Positions 17,926-27,138 of a stretch of DNA of 64,000 nt are shown one piece after another. Numbering within the stretch: the stretch's first letter is position 1; the number at the start of each line of letters is the position of its first letter. The position numbers were made by a program, and so were the translations under genes. Under the pieces are notes generated by a model that had not been told where the DNA came from, made no database searches, and was given only the letters and a program-made list of their open reading frames with translations. The DNA lies in NCBI GenBank assembly GCA_001724025.1, contig MEDJ01000024.1, positions 88,225 to 152,224 of the forward strand, read 5' to 3'. Source of the DNA: Acidobacteria bacterium SCN 69-37. Lineage in GTDB: Bacteria > Acidobacteriota > Vicinamibacteria > Vicinamibacterales > SCN-69-37.

Positions 17926-18627
17926 ATGCTGCTGAACCTCGACGCAGGGGAGCGCTCCGAGGAGACCGAAGGTCTGTGGTCGCTGTGTGACCTGCTGAAC
18001 TGCGCGTGCGGCGGCCACGCGGGTGACGAGACGACGATGGACCGCGTGGCGCGGTTCTGCGCGCGATCGACAGTCCGCCTCGGCGCGCACCCGTCGTATC
18101 CAGACCGCGCAGGATTCGGCCGGCGATCGCCGGTGGCGACGACCGACGCGTCGCCCGCGCGCGTTCGCGAGGTGGCCGCGCTGGTCGAGATGGCGGTGTC
18201 CGAACAGTGCCGGGCGCTGGCCGACGGTGCCAGGCGACGCGGCGTGGCCGTGGTGGCCGTGAAGCCGCACGGCGCGCTGTACCACGACGCGGCCGCGCAC
18301 GTGCCGATTGCCCGCGCCGTGCTCGTCGGTGCCGTGGACGCGCTCGGTCGAGGCATCACCGTCATCGGGCCGCCGACAGGCGCGCTGCGTGACGAGGCGA
18401 CACGGATGGGGCTGATGTACGCGCGCGAGGGGTTTGCCGATCGCCGCATGCGCGCCGATGGCACGCTCGTGCCCCGCACCGAGCCCGACGCGCTGATTGT
18501 CGATCCGGCCGAGGCTGCCGCACAGGCCGCGGCCCTCGTCTCGTCGGTCGACACCATCTGCCTGCACGGCGACACGCCAGGCGCCCTCGCCGTTGCACGC
18601 GCTGTGCGCGAGGCGATGCGCGGATGA
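17926..18627 (+). CDS. pxpA: 5-oxoprolinase subunit A (LamB/YcsF family)
   Basis: 233 residues with LamB/YcsF motifs: LLNLDAGERSEE at the start, NCACGGHAGDE, GAHPSYPDRAGFGRRS and VKPHGALYHDAA. With PxpB and PxpC it forms the ATP-dependent bacterial 5-oxoprolinase that opens pyroglutamate to glutamate. It is slightly shorter than typical (~250), and the usual DLNCDLGEG start is altered to LNLDAGERS. It follows the rhamnosidase gene by five bases, an unexpected place for 5-oxoproline metabolism. Confidence 0.87.
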   Translation: MLLNLDAGERSEETEGLWSLCDLLNCACGGHAGDETTMDRVARFCARSTVRLGAHPSYPDRAGFGRRSPVATTDASPARVREVAALVEMAVSEQCRALADGARRRGVAVVAVKPHGALYHDAAAHVPIARAVLVGAVDALGRGITVIGPPTGALRDEATRMGLMYAREGFADRRMRADGTLVPRTEPDALIVDPAEAAAQAAALVSSVDTICLHGDTPGALAVARAVREAMRG

Positions 18628-18670
18628 CGGGCGACCGGCCACCGGCGACCGGCTGCTGGCGGGAGCGCGC

Positions 18671-19264
18671 ATGACTGAGTGGCGCGCGCTTGGCGCTCGG
18701 GCCGTGCGGTTCTCGCGTCCGCCCGGAACATCGCCGCGCGCGCTGCTCGATCGAATCCGCACGTGGCCGGGCGTGGTCGACGTCGTGATCGCGCGCGAGG
18801 ACGTTGCTGTGTATTTCGATGACGCCCCTCGCATCTCGCAGGGGGCGATTGACGTCCTCGCGAACCTGCGCGATGACGACGGGCCGGTGCGGACGGTCGA
18901 GTTGCCCGCGCGCTACGACGGTCCCGATCTGCCTGCGGTTGCCGACGCGGCGGGGCTGACGATCGACGAGGTCGTGCGCGTCCACGCGGCGGCACGCTAC
19001 GAGGTCGAGACGATGGGCTTTGCCCCGGGCTTCGCGTATCTCGTGGGACTCGACCCGCGCCTCTGTCTGCCGCGTCTGTCCACGCCCCGGACGCGCGTGC
19101 CGGCCGGATCGATTGCGCTGGCAGGCGGGTATACGGGCGTCTATCCGTTCGACTCGCCAGGTGGCTGGCACGTGATTGGCCGCGTCGAGGGCGTTCGGCT
19201 GTTCGACGAACATGGTGCTCTGCTGCGGCTCGGCGATCGTGTCCGCTTCGTCCGATGTCCTTGA
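18671..19264 (+). CDS. pxpB: 5-oxoprolinase subunit B (allophanate hydrolase subunit 1-like)
   Basis: 197 residues. It has the AHS1/KipI-type core, with YEVETMGFAPGFAYLVGLDPRL and PRTRVPAGSIALAGGYTGVYP, and the GGWHVIGR segment near the C-terminus. The ATG at 18671 (MTEWRALGARAVRF) gives the family-like N-terminus; upstream in-frame sequence is low-complexity and overlaps pxpA. A 43-base spacer containing ACCGGC reiterations lies between pxpA and this gene. It overlaps pxpC by 10 bases. Confidence 0.87.
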   Translation: MTEWRALGARAVRFSRPPGTSPRALLDRIRTWPGVVDVVIAREDVAVYFDDAPRISQGAIDVLANLRDDDGPVRTVELPARYDGPDLPAVADAAGLTIDEVVRVHAAARYEVETMGFAPGFAYLVGLDPRLCLPRLSTPRTRVPAGSIALAGGYTGVYPFDSPGGWHVIGRVEGVRLFDEHGALLRLGDRVRFVRCP

Positions 19265-20058
19265 TCGTCGTTCGCGCCATCGGCCTGGTGACGGTGCAGG
19301 ATCGCGGGAGGCACGGGCGCATGCACGAAGGATTGGCGCCCGGCGGCGCGCTCGTGCCCGAACTGCTCGCCGCCGCCAACAGGCGCGTGCAGAATCCCGA
19401 CGACGCGGCCGCCATCGAGGTCATGGGCACGGTGACGATGCGCGCGGACGGGGCGATGCGCGTGGCCACCGATGCGATCGAGCCGCGTGATCTGCGCGTC
19501 GGCGACGAGATCACGGTCGCGAGCGAGCGGCATCGCGCCGCGTACCTGGCCGTGCGCGGCGGCATCGACGCGCCCGTCGTGCTCGGCAGTCGCAGCACGC
19601 AGTTGAGCGCAGGGATTGGCCGTCTCCTGCGATCGGGCGATCGTCTGTCGATGGGCGAGGTGCCCATCGTCTCGCGCCCCGTGGAGGCGTTCGAGCCCGT
19701 CGATGTCGTTCGCGTGATTCCCGGCCCGGACCATACGGCGTTTGCCACCCACGCCCTCGTCGTCCTGACGTCGTCGCCCTACGTCGTGCTGCCGTCGAGC
19801 GATCGCGTGGGCATGCGGCTCGAGGGACCGGCGCTGCCGGGCGTGACACGGCGCGATGTCACGAGGCCGATGGTCTGCGGCGCCATCGAGGTGCCGCCCG
19901 ACGGACGGCCGATCGTGCTCGGTCCCGAGCACCCGACGACGGGCGGCTATCCCGTCATCGCGGTCGTGGCGCACGACGATCGCGGCCGCTGCTTTGCGCG
20001 GGCGCCCGGACAGGTGGTGCGGTTCGCCTGCCTCCCACTTGCCGCTCCCGTGCGATAG
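19255..20058 (+). CDS. pxpC: 5-oxoprolinase subunit C (allophanate hydrolase subunit 2-like)
   Basis: 267 residues. AHS2/KipA features: VVRAIGLVTVQDRGRHGRM at the start, then YLAVRGGIDAPVVLGSRST, VIPGPDHTAF, SDRVGMRLEGPAL and GPEHPTTGGYPVIAVV. It completes the PxpABC complex. The start overlaps pxpB by 10 bases, so the three subunits are translationally coupled. This is the last gene of the plus-strand operon that begins with rhaM. Confidence 0.87.
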   Translation: MSLIVVRAIGLVTVQDRGRHGRMHEGLAPGGALVPELLAAANRRVQNPDDAAAIEVMGTVTMRADGAMRVATDAIEPRDLRVGDEITVASERHRAAYLAVRGGIDAPVVLGSRSTQLSAGIGRLLRSGDRLSMGEVPIVSRPVEAFEPVDVVRVIPGPDHTAFATHALVVLTSSPYVVLPSSDRVGMRLEGPALPGVTRRDVTRPMVCGAIEVPPDGRPIVLGPEHPTTGGYPVIAVVAHDDRGRCFARAPGQVVRFACLPLAAPVR

Positions 20059-20134
20059 TGCCACCGTATCGCCATGCAGCGGATCAGACGCAGCACCCTT
20101 TGCGCGATCGCGATCCAGGCACGAAGCGACGCCG

Positions 20135-21439
20135 ATGCCGCGTGAATTCAGGAACCATGTCAGATTCCTGATCGGCCTGGGCGGTGTGGCGGTGGGCGCG
20201 GCACTGTTCGCCATCGCCTTCCGGTCGTCGCTCACGTGGCTCTATCGCGCGCTCTACGACGGCGACAACGTGGTCGACGGCATCGCGAACCTGTCGCTCC
20301 CGTGGCGGCTGCTGGTGCCGATCGCGGGCGCGACGGTCGCCGGCATCATCGCCCGCTTTCGAACCGTGCGGAGCCAGAACGTGAGCAACGTGATGGAGGC
20401 CGTGGCGCTTGGCCACGTGCGGCTCTCGTTGCGTACCACGGCGTCGCGCGTCGCGTCTTCGTGGGCGGCGATTGCCGGCGGCATGTCCATCGGTCGTGAA
20501 GGACCGCTGATCGAGTTCGGCGGGGCGCTCGGGGCGGCCGTGGGTCGCGTGATCGGCACGTCACTGACGCGCACACGCGTACTGGTGGCGGCAGGCACGG
20601 CGGCGGGATTCGCGTCGACCTACAACACGCCGTTCGCAGCCGTGCTGTTCGTCCTCGAAACGATTGCCGGCGTTGCCGCGCTGGAACTCGTCCTGCCGGT
20701 GATGGCCGGAACGGTGGCCGCCACGTTCATCACGCGAGCCGTGGTGGGGGCCGGTCCGATCTACGGACAACGCACGTTCGATCTCGAGTCGAGCCTCGAT
20801 CTGGTGTCGGCACTGGCCCTGGGCGTCATCGCGGCCATCGCGGCGATGGCGTTCAAGCGTGCGCTGGCGCTTCTCGAACACTGGGTCGACAGACACCCGA
20901 TTCCGCAACCGTACCGTGCCATGGCGGGCGGCCTGCTGGTTGGTGCGATCGCCATGTGGCTGCCCGCGATTGCGGGGAACGGGTACGAGCCGCTCAATCG
21001 CCTGCTCGACGAGCCGATGGCGATCGGCGCGGTGGCCCTGCTGCTGGCGGCGAAGCTCGTCGCCACCAGCGGATCGGTGGCGTCCGGTGTTCCCGGCGGC
21101 ATCTTCACGCCGATGCTGCTGATGGGCGCGGCGCTCGGCTCCGGATGGGCGCACCTCGTCGGCGCGTCCGCTCCTGACGCGGGCCGTTATGCATTGATGG
21201 GGATGGCTGCGGCCACGGCCGCCAATGTCCACGCGCCGCTGACCGCCGCCGTCATGATCTTCGAACTCTCGGGCGACTATCCGATTGCCTTGCCGCTCAT
21301 CGCCGCGGCTGTTGGCGCCACGGCCGTGTCGAAGGCTTTCGGGAGCGAATCCGTGTATGAAACGGAACTCCGCAAGCGCGGCCTGGGCTGGGACATCACC
21401 CTCGAAGGGCGGCAGATGCGGCCCGGCCGACAACCGTGA
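20135..21439 (+). CDS. ClC-family chloride channel/transporter
   Basis: A 434-residue polytopic membrane protein. The ClC anion-binding motifs GREGP (in GGMSIGREGPLIEFG, with the gating glutamate) and GGIFTPMLLMG are present. The first motif GSGIP of classical ClC proteins is not recognisable; RSQNVSNVMEA occupies its place. No CBS domains follow. It could be a channel or a H+/Cl- exchanger. The start at 20135 is supported by the hydrophilic N-terminus before the first helix. It lies 76 bases after pxpC on the same strand and may not belong to that operon. Confidence 0.86.
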   Translation: MPREFRNHVRFLIGLGGVAVGAALFAIAFRSSLTWLYRALYDGDNVVDGIANLSLPWRLLVPIAGATVAGIIARFRTVRSQNVSNVMEAVALGHVRLSLRTTASRVASSWAAIAGGMSIGREGPLIEFGGALGAAVGRVIGTSLTRTRVLVAAGTAAGFASTYNTPFAAVLFVLETIAGVAALELVLPVMAGTVAATFITRAVVGAGPIYGQRTFDLESSLDLVSALALGVIAAIAAMAFKRALALLEHWVDRHPIPQPYRAMAGGLLVGAIAMWLPAIAGNGYEPLNRLLDEPMAIGAVALLLAAKLVATSGSVASGVPGGIFTPMLLMGAALGSGWAHLVGASAPDAGRYALMGMAAATAANVHAPLTAAVMIFELSGDYPIALPLIAAAVGATAVSKAFGSESVYETELRKRGLGWDITLEGRQMRPGRQP

Positions 21440-21481
21440 TCGAGGACGACGCCCCACGAGCGCCCCACGTCCGCCTGGACG

Positions 21482-22213
21482 TCAGCTCATCAGTCTCTGC
21501 AGAAACGCGATCGCCCGTGTCTGGTCGATGAAGAACGGGCTGGTCGCGATGGTGATGATCGCGGCGGTCCGCCTGTGGGCGTCGACGAAGCGCCTGGTGG
21601 TCTCGAAGTCGATGTACGCCATCTCGGGCGCGAAGAAGTCGAGATCGATATTCAGGATCAGGTTGCGCTGACCGGCGACGCGGCGGTCGTCGAGCGCGGA
21701 ACTGCCCGTCGCAAAGAGGGCCTCGCCGATGAGGCCGGCTCGACGCGCGGGCTCGATGTAGTTGCCCACGTTCAGATCGATGTTGGTGTAGCGGAAGGTG
21801 TCGGCGGGCGTCCACGTGGCGTCGAAGCCGCGTGCCGGCACGCGCGTGTCGCGGTGCTGATCGAGGTGCACGAGCGTGGCGCCGGGCTCGAGGTGGCCGT
21901 GGCGGAACGCCTCGATCCAGAAAGCGAACACGTGGTTGTGATTGTCGACGACGATCGTGGGGACGTCGTCCCAGACAGTGCGAACGAACGTCGCGAGGCC
22001 CGTGCACGACTGCAGCGTCCCGTGCTCGTCGACATCCTCGAAGACGACCTGCGTGCCCGGCACGACGTCGGCAACCGTGCCGTCCACGAGCGGCGGCACC
22101 CAGAGACGCGGCGAGGGGCCGCGCCGGTCGTACGCGAACGCGTTGTTGCCGACGGGGCCCTCGAGCCAGAACGGCTGCACGTAGCTCTCGGGAATGGTTC
22201 CGGCCGTCGTCAT
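21482..22213 (-). CDS. UPF0489 family protein
   Basis: 243 residues. Conserved features of the UPF0489 (C5orf22-like) family are visible: TIVVDNHNHVFAFWIEA, TLVHLDQHRDTRVPA, and LNIDLDFFAPEMAYIDF near the end. The clustered Asp/His residues resemble metal ligands of arginase/deacetylase-like folds, so a hydrolase is possible, but no activity is established. It converges with the ClC gene; 42 bases separate their ends. Confidence 0.8.
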   Translation of the reverse strand: MTTAGTIPESYVQPFWLEGPVGNNAFAYDRRGPSPRLWVPPLVDGTVADVVPGTQVVFEDVDEHGTLQSCTGLATFVRTVWDDVPTIVVDNHNHVFAFWIEAFRHGHLEPGATLVHLDQHRDTRVPARGFDATWTPADTFRYTNIDLNVGNYIEPARRAGLIGEALFATGSSALDDRRVAGQRNLILNIDLDFFAPEMAYIDFETTRRFVDAHRRTAAIITIATSPFFIDQTRAIAFLQRLMS

Positions 22214-22270
22214 CGACCACCGGATTGTAGCGTCCCGAACCGGAGCGGGTGGCGCGGCACGGATCAGCGA

Positions 22271-23617
22271 TCAGATCGCCGGCAGTTCGTAGCCCTTGCG
22301 GCGGGGCCTGTCGAGCATCGCGTTCGCGCGCGGGCTGTTGGTGAAGCGTTCGGTCGTCGGATCCCAGTGCAGGCGATCGCCAACCGTCTGCGTGTCCTGG
22401 CTCACCCAGCGCGCGATGTTGCCGAGGTGGCAGACAGTGGCCGAGCGATGGCCGATCTCCACGTCGGCCACGGGCTTGCGGCGCGTCCTGATGCTCTCGA
22501 CGAAGTTGGCGTAGTGATCGGTGGCCGTGTGGAGTTGGATCGGCATCGACTCGAGCGGAATCGTCTTCCACTCGGGCGTGCTGACCTCGAAGCGATCACG
22601 ATCGATCCGGATCTGGCCCTTGTCGCCGATGAACAGCGCACCGCCGTTCGGGTTGGCGTCTTCCGACAGTTCGAGATGGATGCCGCCGGGGTACATCATG
22701 TGGACGATCGTCTCCTTCGGACCGAAGAAGCGACCGACGCGATCCGGCCCTTCGGCAATCCAGGGCTTGAAGGGCTGGCCCTCGACCCAGACCTCGGTCG
22801 GGCCGCTCTCGTCCATGCCGAGCGCCCACTGCACCTGATCGAGATCGTGCGCGCCCCACCCGCAGATCTCGCCGCCGCAGAAATCCTTGATCGACAGCCA
22901 TCCCGGCCGCGATCGGCTCGTGCGGAGATTCTCGTTGAACGGCTTCGGATCGACGGGGCCCATCCACAGGTCCCAGTCCAGCGTGGGCGGCACCGGCTCG
23001 GCGGGCAGGCGTGACTCCCACGCGCCGGCGAAGTTCACGCCAACGATCTTCGTCACCGTGCCGATGTAGCCGTTGCGTACGAGCATGCACGCACGATGGA
23101 AATTCGCATCCGATCGCTGCTGGCTGCCCACCTGGAGCACGCGGTCGTGATGACGGATCGCGTTCACCATCACGCGCCCCTCGTGCACGGTCAGCGTCAT
23201 GGCCTTCTCGACGTACACGTCCTTGCCTGCCTGCGCCGCGTGAATCGACTGCAGCGCGTGCCAGTGATCCGGGCTGGCGATGACGACGGCGTCGATGTCG
23301 CGGCGATCGAGGAGGCGTCGGTAGTCCTGATAGACGAAACGCTCGTCGATGTTCAGCCGCGCGGGCGACGCGTCGACACGCGCGCGTGCCAGGTCCACGT
23401 CGCACACGGCCCCGCACCGCACGCCGGGCAGGCGGCTGAGCGCGCCCGTATCCGAATACGAACGGCTGCCGGTGCCGATGGCGCCGAACACGATCGTGTC
23501 GCTCGGGGGCACGGCGCCCTGGCGGCCGAGGACGCGCGACGGCAGGATGAGCGGCGCAGCCGCCGTGGCGGCCGCGGCCGCGAGGAAGTGACGACGGCTC
23601 TGTTTCTTCAGACGCAT
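22271..23617 (-). CDS. Tat-exported Gfo/Idh/MocA-family oxidoreductase
   Basis: 448 residues. The N-terminus (KKQSRRHFLAAAAATAAAP) is a twin-arginine signal, so the folded cofactor-loaded enzyme is exported. A Rossmann domain (IVFGAIGTGSRSY) and AVVIASPDHWHALQSIHAAQAGKDVYVEKAM, which contains the family's EK(P/A) motif, follow. The C-terminal alpha/beta domain has GGEICGWGAHDLDQVQWALGMD. Relatives act on sugars or glycosides with tightly bound NAD(P). The ATG at 23617 is preceded by GGGAG. It lies alone. Confidence 0.85.
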   Translation of the reverse strand: MRLKKQSRRHFLAAAAATAAAPLILPSRVLGRQGAVPPSDTIVFGAIGTGSRSYSDTGALSRLPGVRCGAVCDVDLARARVDASPARLNIDERFVYQDYRRLLDRRDIDAVVIASPDHWHALQSIHAAQAGKDVYVEKAMTLTVHEGRVMVNAIRHHDRVLQVGSQQRSDANFHRACMLVRNGYIGTVTKIVGVNFAGAWESRLPAEPVPPTLDWDLWMGPVDPKPFNENLRTSRSRPGWLSIKDFCGGEICGWGAHDLDQVQWALGMDESGPTEVWVEGQPFKPWIAEGPDRVGRFFGPKETIVHMMYPGGIHLELSEDANPNGGALFIGDKGQIRIDRDRFEVSTPEWKTIPLESMPIQLHTATDHYANFVESIRTRRKPVADVEIGHRSATVCHLGNIARWVSQDTQTVGDRLHWDPTTERFTNSPRANAMLDRPRRKGYELPAI

Positions 23618-23759
23618 GGGGCACTCCCGGTACGGTGTGCGAGATGGCGATGGTGTGCGGGCATGATACCCCGGCTCGAGGTGTCTGACAGGTTCACGAA
23701 GCGTATTTGCGGCCGGACAAACGACAGGCCGGGGAAGCTTGCGTGTATCGTAGGACCCG

Positions 23760-25658
23760 ATGGTAGGCATTCCGCAGACGCCCGACGCGGTCCTGGCCTC
23801 GGCCCGGGCCTTCTTCGATGACCTGAACCGCACCTACGCGACAGTCCACCGCACCAAGGAAGACCTCTTCTGGTCCACCTACATGGCGACCAGCGACGAT
23901 CACGATGGCTTCGCGCGCGCCGAGAACGCGTTCAAGGCGTTCGTCTCCGATCCCGCGCGTCTGCGCGCGACCCGCGATCATCTGGCGCAGTTGGCGGGCA
24001 TCGTCGCGATGCCGGCGTCGCAGGAAGAGGCGCGCGACGCGGTGGTGCACGGCCTGCGCGGCTGGCTCGCCGTGTTCGAGGCCAACATCGTCGACAACGA
24101 CGAGGGCCGCGATCTGATGCGGCAGATCGTCGAGGCCGAAGCGGAGCTGTTCACGAAGCGGAAGGCGTTCGAGCCGCGTCACGTGAACGAACGCGGCGAG
24201 ACAGAGGTCGGCACGCTCAGTACGCTCGCGACCAACCTGGCCACCAACCCGCACGAGGACCGGCGGCGCAGTTCGTTCGATGCGTTCCGCGAGATCGAAC
24301 GCTGGGTGCTGACCAACGGGTTCCTCGATCTCGTCAGGCTGCGCAACAGGTTCGCGCGCGCGCTCGGCTTTGCCGACTATTTCGATCTCAAGCTCCGCAA
24401 GAACGAGCGGATGACGCCGGCCGAGTTGACGGCGATCCTCGACGACTTCCTGGCCAGGACCGACGCGGCGGCCACGCGATCGCTGGCCGACCTGCGCGCC
24501 CGTCACGGCGAGGGGGCACTGGCGCCGTGGAACGTGCGCTTCTACTCGACCGGCGACGTCGTCCGGCGCGTCGATCCGTACGTGCCGTTCGGCCTGGCGC
24601 TGCGTCGCTGGGTCGAGAGCTTCCGCCGGCTCGGCATCACGTTCCGTGGCGCGACGCTGCAGCTGGATCTGATCGACAGGGCGGGGAAGTACCAGAACGG
24701 CTTCTGTCACAGTCCCGTGCCGGCGTGGACGGACGCGGGCGGCACGTGGATTCCGAGCCACATCAATTTCACGGCCGACGCCATGCCCGATCAGGTCGGC
24801 AGCGGCCAGCGCGCCATCGTCACGCTGTTCCACGAGGGCGGACACGCGGCGCACTTCGCCAACGTGATCCAGAACGCCCCGTGCTTTTCGCAGGAGTACC
24901 CGCCGACGTCGATGGCCTATGCCGAGACCCAGTCGATGTTCTGCGACAGCCTACTCGGTGACGCGGACTGGATGGTGCGCTACGCACGCACGGCCTCGGG
25001 GGAGCGCATGCCGGCCGACCTCGTGCGCGACCGCGTCACGGCGCGCCAGCCGATGCGGGCGTTCGAGGAGCGGTCGATTGCCGTCGTGCCCTGCTTCGAG
25101 GCCGCGTTGTACGCGATGCCCGACGAGTCGCTCGTGCCCGATGCCGTGATCGCCCTGGCACGCGAGACCGAGCGGCGCGTGCTCGGCCTCGAGAGTCCGC
25201 GCCCGCTGCTGGCTATTCCGCACCTGCTGAACCAGGAGTCGGCCGCGTCGTACCAGGGCTACCTGCTCGCGCACATGGCCGTGTACCAGACGCGTGCGTA
25301 CTTCGCGCGGACGTCCGGGTATCTCACCGACAACGTCGAGATTGGTCCGGCGCTCGCGCAGCACTACTGGGCGCCGGGCAACAGCGTCGATCACGATGCG
25401 ACGTTGCGCAGCCTGACGGGCGAGGGGTTCTCGGCGAGGTACCTGGCAGACGAGTGCAACCGATCGATCGACGAGGCCTGGGGCAGGGCCGAGGCCAGCA
25501 TGGCCGCGGCCGACGCGCGCACGTATCCCGATCGCATCCCCGCCAGCCTCGACGCCGACATCCGCGTCGTCCACGGCGCGGAGCTGATTGCGGACTCGAG
25601 CCGGGGCGAAGACGCGATGTGCGATCGCTTCGAAGCGTGGGTGCGCGAGCGGTACTGA
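23760..25658 (+). CDS. M3-family oligopeptidase
   Basis: 632 residues without a signal peptide, so probably cytoplasmic. The zinc-binding motif HEGGHAAHF (HExxH) is followed ~30 residues later by the glutamate-containing SMAYAETQSMF, and the family region KYQNGFCHSPVPAWTD precedes it. This is the thimet oligopeptidase/oligoendopeptidase F superfamily and should cleave short peptides. The gene is divergent from the oxidoreductase across 142 bases. Confidence 0.87.
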   Translation: MVGIPQTPDAVLASARAFFDDLNRTYATVHRTKEDLFWSTYMATSDDHDGFARAENAFKAFVSDPARLRATRDHLAQLAGIVAMPASQEEARDAVVHGLRGWLAVFEANIVDNDEGRDLMRQIVEAEAELFTKRKAFEPRHVNERGETEVGTLSTLATNLATNPHEDRRRSSFDAFREIERWVLTNGFLDLVRLRNRFARALGFADYFDLKLRKNERMTPAELTAILDDFLARTDAAATRSLADLRARHGEGALAPWNVRFYSTGDVVRRVDPYVPFGLALRRWVESFRRLGITFRGATLQLDLIDRAGKYQNGFCHSPVPAWTDAGGTWIPSHINFTADAMPDQVGSGQRAIVTLFHEGGHAAHFANVIQNAPCFSQEYPPTSMAYAETQSMFCDSLLGDADWMVRYARTASGERMPADLVRDRVTARQPMRAFEERSIAVVPCFEAALYAMPDESLVPDAVIALARETERRVLGLESPRPLLAIPHLLNQESAASYQGYLLAHMAVYQTRAYFARTSGYLTDNVEIGPALAQHYWAPGNSVDHDATLRSLTGEGFSARYLADECNRSIDEAWGRAEASMAAADARTYPDRIPASLDADIRVVHGAELIADSSRGEDAMCDRFEAWVRERY

Positions 25659-25675
25659 GGCAGCTGTTTCTGTTT

Positions 25676-25865
25676 CCCCTGGGGCTGAAGCCCCAGGGCT
25701 CCGAAGATCTGGAGACGCGCGCTCCGAAGATCCGGGGATGCGGGCTCCGAAGAGGCTTCGGGCCGCGGGCTGCGGGCCTCGGCATCCGGAGCCCTGGGGC
25801 TTCGACACCACTGGCCGCGGGGCGCGGCAGCCGGAGCCCTGGGGCTTCAGCCCCAGGGGAACTCC
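25676..25865. repeat. Block of GGCTGAAGCC palindromes and GGCTCCGAAGA units
   Basis: A perfect palindrome lies at 25676-25698 (CCCTGGGGCTGAAGCCCC core). Its mirror-oriented copy is at 25837-25858, with a half copy near 25785. Between them GCTCCGAAGA recurs several times. The block lies between two convergent genes, so it may also act as a bidirectional terminator. The same unit recurs at least six more times in this window, always intergenic. Confidence 0.8.
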
Positions 25866-25876
25866 GAAGACGCGCG

Positions 25877-27049
25877 TTACTTCTTGAGTGCGTTGCGCAG
25901 CTTGTCGGCCAGGCCGCCGCCGAAGGCGTTGGCAGAGAACGCGTCGGCACGCGCGGCGTAGTCCTCGACTTCCGCGTGCTCTTGGACCAGCGCCACGGCC
26001 TTGCGGCTGAGCCGCAGGCGTCGGGCCGCTTCGTCGATTTCCAGCACGACGACGGCGATGGTGCTGCCGACGGGCAGGGCACGCGGCAGATCCGCATCGC
26101 GGGCCACGCCACTCTCGGCCAGCGGCACCAGGCCGACGACGCCCGGCGTCAGTTCGACGAACACGCCGAACTTCGCGTGTCGTTCCACGCGGCCCTCGTA
26201 GACCTGGCCCGTGTGGAACGTGGTCGGCACCGCGGCCCACGGGTCGGCCAGCAGCTGCTTCAGGCTGAGCGCGATCTGCCCGGTCTTCTCGTCGATCCGC
26301 AGCACCTTGACCGTCAGCTCCTGTCCCGGCTCGGCAATGGCCGATGGAGCCGTGACGTGTGACCAGCCCATCTCGGAGACATGGAGCAGGCCCTGCACGT
26401 TGCCGCCGAGATCGATGAACGCGCCGAAGTCACGGACCGAGACCACGCGGCCCGTGACGACCGCACCCACGGTCAGCGCGCGGCGGACCTCGTCGGCGCG
26501 CGCCTGCTGTTCGGCCTCGAGCAGGGCGCGTCGCGAGACGACGAACTTCCGGCCGCCCTCGCCATATTCGATGATGCGGAACGTGTAGACGTGGCCGAGG
26601 TGCACGGCCGGATCAGTGCCGCGCACGATGTCGATCTGCGAGAACGGGCAGAAGGCGCGCTGGCCGGCGACCGTCACGCTGAAGCCGCCCTTCACCTCGG
26701 CGTCCACCTTGCCGTCGACGGGCAGGCCGGTGCGGAACGCGTCCTCGAGCTGTCGTGCGGCCGCGGCGCCACGCTGGAGTTTGCGCGACAGCGTCAGGCC
26801 GCCTGTCGTCGACACGATCGTCGCCTGGACGCGGTCGCCGACCTTCGCCTCGACCACGCCGTCGGCATTGGCCAGATCGGCCAGCGCGAGCGTGGCTTCT
26901 CCCTTGGCCCCGACGTCGACGAACGCGACGTCCGATCCCAGGGCGACGATGGTGCCCTCGACGACCTGGCCGGTGTCGAGGCGTGCGGTGGTGAGGGAGG
27001 CAGCAAACAGGGCGGCGAAATCTTCGGTCTCGTTCTCGTTCTCGGTCAC
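25877..27049 (-). CDS. S1 RNA-binding domain protein (ribosomal protein S1-like)
   Basis: 390 residues with four S1 (OB-fold) repeats. They begin near GQVVEGTIVALGSDVAFVD, GLPVDGKVDAEVKGGFSV, GAVVTGRVVSVRDFGAFID and GQVYEGRVERHAKFGVFVE. The third and fourth are canonical, with LLHVSEMGW and LVPLAES ends. Ribosomal S1 usually has six repeats, so this is a shorter paralogue that may bind mRNA or the ribosome. I chose the GTG at 27049 because GGAG precedes it at good spacing; an ATG at 27094 would add 15 Arg-rich residues. Confidence 0.82.
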   Translation of the reverse strand: MTENENETEDFAALFAASLTTARLDTGQVVEGTIVALGSDVAFVDVGAKGEATLALADLANADGVVEAKVGDRVQATIVSTTGGLTLSRKLQRGAAAARQLEDAFRTGLPVDGKVDAEVKGGFSVTVAGQRAFCPFSQIDIVRGTDPAVHLGHVYTFRIIEYGEGGRKFVVSRRALLEAEQQARADEVRRALTVGAVVTGRVVSVRDFGAFIDLGGNVQGLLHVSEMGWSHVTAPSAIAEPGQELTVKVLRIDEKTGQIALSLKQLLADPWAAVPTTFHTGQVYEGRVERHAKFGVFVELTPGVVGLVPLAESGVARDADLPRALPVGSTIAVVVLEIDEAARRLRLSRKAVALVQEHAEVEDYAARADAFSANAFGGGLADKLRNALKK

Positions 27050-27138
27050 GTGGGGACTCCGGCTGCGGCGCGCCGCGGCGTCGGGACGCGCCAACGGGAC
27101 ATTGTCCCTCAGGTCCGGGGACCGTGCGCGTCTGTCTG

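Noticed and set aside
17754-19748. A 664-codon minus-strand frame opposite pxpABC
   Set aside because: The plus strand has three family-matched, coupled genes; the antisense product is Arg/Ser/Pro-rich without motifs.
20059-20134. N-terminal extension of the ClC gene back to 19856
   Set aside because: The extended part is a shadow of pxpC with Arg/Ser-rich composition; the protein family starts near the ATG at 20135.
25676-25865. Possible CRISPR array or tandem repeat array
   Set aside because: Units are palindromes of varying stem sequence with irregular spacing and no unique spacers or cas genes.
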